A stretch of DNA of 54,087 nt. Origin: an uncultured Myxococcales bacterium (GTDB lineage: Bacteria; Myxococcota_A; UBA9042). Location: assembly GCA_903924465.1 (NCBI GenBank), contig CAIYBN010000117.1:1-54087 (forward strand), given 5' to 3'. Below, one piece after another: positions 52,401 to 54,087 of the stretch (position 1 is the stretch's first letter; every line of letters starts with the position of its first letter). The notes below the pieces were generated by a model that had not been told where the DNA came from, did no database searches, and saw only the letters and a list, made by a program, of their open reading frames with translations. Both the position numbers and the translations under genes were made by a program.

Positions 52401-53885
52401 CTACTGCGCCGGCTGCGTCACGGTCGCCTTCTGCAGCGCCACCTGCGTCTGGGCCAGCAGACGGCCGTTCATCGTCGCGCCCGTCTGTAGCGTGATGTCG
52501 GTCTTGGTCAGCAGGACGCCTTCAAAGTGAGACGTCGCGCCGAAGGTCGCGTGGCCGGCAATCTGCCAGAAGACGTGCTTGGCCTGTGCGCCGCCGCTCA
52601 GGATGACCTGTTTGGCCGCGCTCAAGCTGAGATCGCCCGTCGACTGGAAGATCCACACGTCGTTCGCTCCGCCGGAAATCGTCAGATCCGTCGGAATCGT
52701 GATGGAACTTGTCCACTTGTACAGCCCTGGCGCCAGCGTCTTGCCGCCGATGTTGCCCGTGCCGAGTTCCAGAAAGTCCGGAGTCGGGCGCCCCGCAGCG
52801 TCCGTGTAGGCAGCTGCCATGTTGCTGATCGCGGTCGTCAGGTTGGCCGGCGTTGGTACGGCATAATTGGCGGCAAAAAGCTTGCCGATTACCTGAGGCG
52901 ACGTGGAAAAGACGTTCGTCGCGTCCGCGGTCAGCGAAAATCCGGTGAGGTACGTCGCCGCGGCTGGGCTGACGCCCACGTCACCGGTGATGGTGGATCC
53001 AGGCACGGTCGAGACGCCGGACTTGGCGAGGATGGCAAAGTTGCCCGCGGTGCCGAGGAGCACGATCGCCGGTCCCTTTGCGGCGGTCGCACCGGTCGTG
53101 AACGTCCAAGTGTACGGGTTGACCAACGCGTTGCCAGCCAAGTCTCGGGCGCCGGTGGCAATCGTCACCGTGAGTGTCGCGTTGCTCGGCAATTCGGCAC
53201 TGGGCACGAACGTCGCCGTCGTCCCCGCGTCGCCATAGGTCACCGTGCCGTCAAGCGCGACGTCGACTTGCTTGAGGGTGAATGTGGTTGCGGTCACGGT
53301 CACCGGATCCATGGCTTTGCTGAATGTCACAGCGATCTTGGCGTTGATGGGCACGTCCGTCGCACCGTTGGCCGGCGTGGCCGAACTGACAACAGGAGGC
53401 GACTTGTCGGCGACAACACCGGTTGTGAAGGTCCAGCTGAAGTCCGCCGCCAACGGTTGGCCCGCCGGGTTCTTGGCGCCTGCGGTGATGCGCGCCGTCA
53501 TGGCCGTGCTGGGCGGAAAATCGGCGCCAGGGGCAAAGGTCGCGGTCAAGCCATCGGGCCCCGGCGAGACAATGCCGGTCACCTGCGTCGCACCCTGCAT
53601 CACGACGAAGTTCGTTGTCGTCAGGGTCAGCAGATCCATCGGTTCACTGAACGTGGCTGAGACGCGGGTGTTGAGCGGAACATCCGACGCGCCATCGGTG
53701 GGGCCTTCAGCGGTCACGCTGGGTGAAGTGGCGTCGGCGTTGTCGGCTCCGGCGGCGACGTTGCTGCTGCAAGCGGTCAATCCGGCTGCGAGGCATGCAG
53801 CGCCCAACAGGACGGCGTGAGAAAGTGGCAAAGATTTGCCGCGAAGCGACGCGTAAACGCGCGCAACCAAGAGGTGCGTGGCCAT
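52401..53885 (-). CDS. Ice-binding-type (DUF3494) lipoprotein with two Ig-like domains
   Basis: Predicted 494 aa. GGAG lies 5 nt before the ATG. Signal peptide with lipobox LTAC (Cys39). Two bacterial Ig-like (Big_5-type) domains lie at 54-155 and 162-264; each starts near GATDVPxNxxxxxTFSxxMD and ends WTFTTG. Residues 275-487 match the DUF3494 ice-binding family: GTAGNFAILAKSGVSTVPG, then ITGDVGVSP, then TGNIGGKTLAPGLYKW, then NDVWIFQ, then VILSGGAQAKHVFW and the MNGRLLAQT end. Many such proteins bind ice; others are adhesins. It probably sits on the outer surface. It converges on lpdA with 10 bp between. Confidence 0.93.
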   Translation of the reverse strand: MATHLLVARVYASLRGKSLPLSHAVLLGAACLAAGLTACSSNVAAGADNADATSPSVTAEGPTDGASDVPLNTRVSATFSEPMDLLTLTTTNFVVMQGATQVTGIVSPGPDGLTATFAPGADFPPSTAMTARITAGAKNPAGQPLAADFSWTFTTGVVADKSPPVVSSATPANGATDVPINAKIAVTFSKAMDPVTVTATTFTLKQVDVALDGTVTYGDAGTTATFVPSAELPSNATLTVTIATGARDLAGNALVNPYTWTFTTGATAAKGPAIVLLGTAGNFAILAKSGVSTVPGSTITGDVGVSPAAATYLTGFSLTADATNVFSTSPQVIGKLFAANYAVPTPANLTTAISNMAAAYTDAAGRPTPDFLELGTGNIGGKTLAPGLYKWTSSITIPTDLTISGGANDVWIFQSTGDLSLSAAKQVILSGGAQAKHVFWQIAGHATFGATSHFEGVLLTKTDITLQTGATMNGRLLAQTQVALQKATVTQPAQ

Positions 53886-54087
53886 GGGAACTCCATTCGT
53901 GATCAGCTAAGAAACGTGAACCGAAGAAGTTCGACACGAGAAACGATGTCCGCGGCCACGGTAAACCACCCACCGAGGGCCGAGTTCGGCCATCGGGATG
54001 GGGCCGGAATTCGGCCACGAACTAGGTACCACCCGCTGGCGTGAATCGGCCCGTAATGTCATGGACTTCTCCCGGAAACGCTGGGAG

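Overview
This is a GC-rich 54 kb chromosomal segment from a Gram-negative bacterium. It most likely comes from the Myxococcota or a close deltaproteobacterial relative. Lineage hints are a Ser/Thr kinase with the HRDVSPHN catalytic loop and C-terminal PEGA-like domains, two TonB-C/AgmX-type transmembrane proteins, a MYXO-CTERM-like GCS tail, tandem MopE-type metal-binding repeats, FHA modules and many lipoproteins. No phage, transposon, CRISPR or rRNA was found. The genus cannot be fixed from the sequence alone.

Layout. Positions 1-900 hold a small HTH/zinc-ribbon protein gene and tRNA-Leu(UAA). Positions 924-14285 are one giant gene (4453 aa) for an exported, probably lipid-anchored, repeat protein. 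It has Dictyostelium-type CTDC Cys repeats, a jelly-roll-like segment, an Ig-like segment, a ThuA/GATase-like module and about 32 MopE-type repeats interrupted by a SUEL-type lectin domain. About 0.8 kb without a protein gene follows, with a 38-bp tandem repeat. Next come tRNA-Gly(GCC), the PEGA kinase, a 93-aa Cys protein, and a matrixin-like protein whose zinc motif reads HQLGH instead of HELGH. Positions 20047-23482 are a minus-strand run: a lipoprotein that looks like an inactivated caspase/CHAT fold, ribH, nusB and a stand-alone M17 N-terminal domain. Positions 23799-30366 are a plus-strand run: two tandem paralogous FHA-like/TonB-C proteins of identical length, coaE, an SDR and an FHA-GGDEF diguanylate cyclase. 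Positions 30503-36056 encode two coupled lipoproteins, a GrpE-like protein and another lipoprotein. Positions 36241-39840 (minus) are a transglutaminase-like protein, alr and a HAD-IB phosphatase. Positions 39904-42023 are prepilin peptidase and an orphan histidine kinase. Positions 42306-47827 are yajC-secD-secF-recJ behind a good sigma70-like promoter. The right end holds an L,D-transpeptidase, a PBP4-type D,D-carboxypeptidase, dihydrolipoyl dehydrogenase and an ice-binding-type (DUF3494) lipoprotein.

How it fits together. Most non-housekeeping genes serve the cell envelope: export (YajC-SecDF), pilin maturation (PilD), peptidoglycan supply and remodelling (Alr, YkuD, DacB) and surface proteins. 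The housekeeping genes (nusB, ribH, coaE, recJ, lpdA, two tRNAs) are intact. The most unusual content is the giant multidomain surface protein with a lectin inside its repeat array, two exported proteins that look like proteases with substituted catalytic residues, the duplicated FHA/TonB-C trans-envelope proteins, and a SecF whose periplasmic domain carries a large insertion that looks like an internal duplication. Domain assignments were made by reading the sequence, not by database search.
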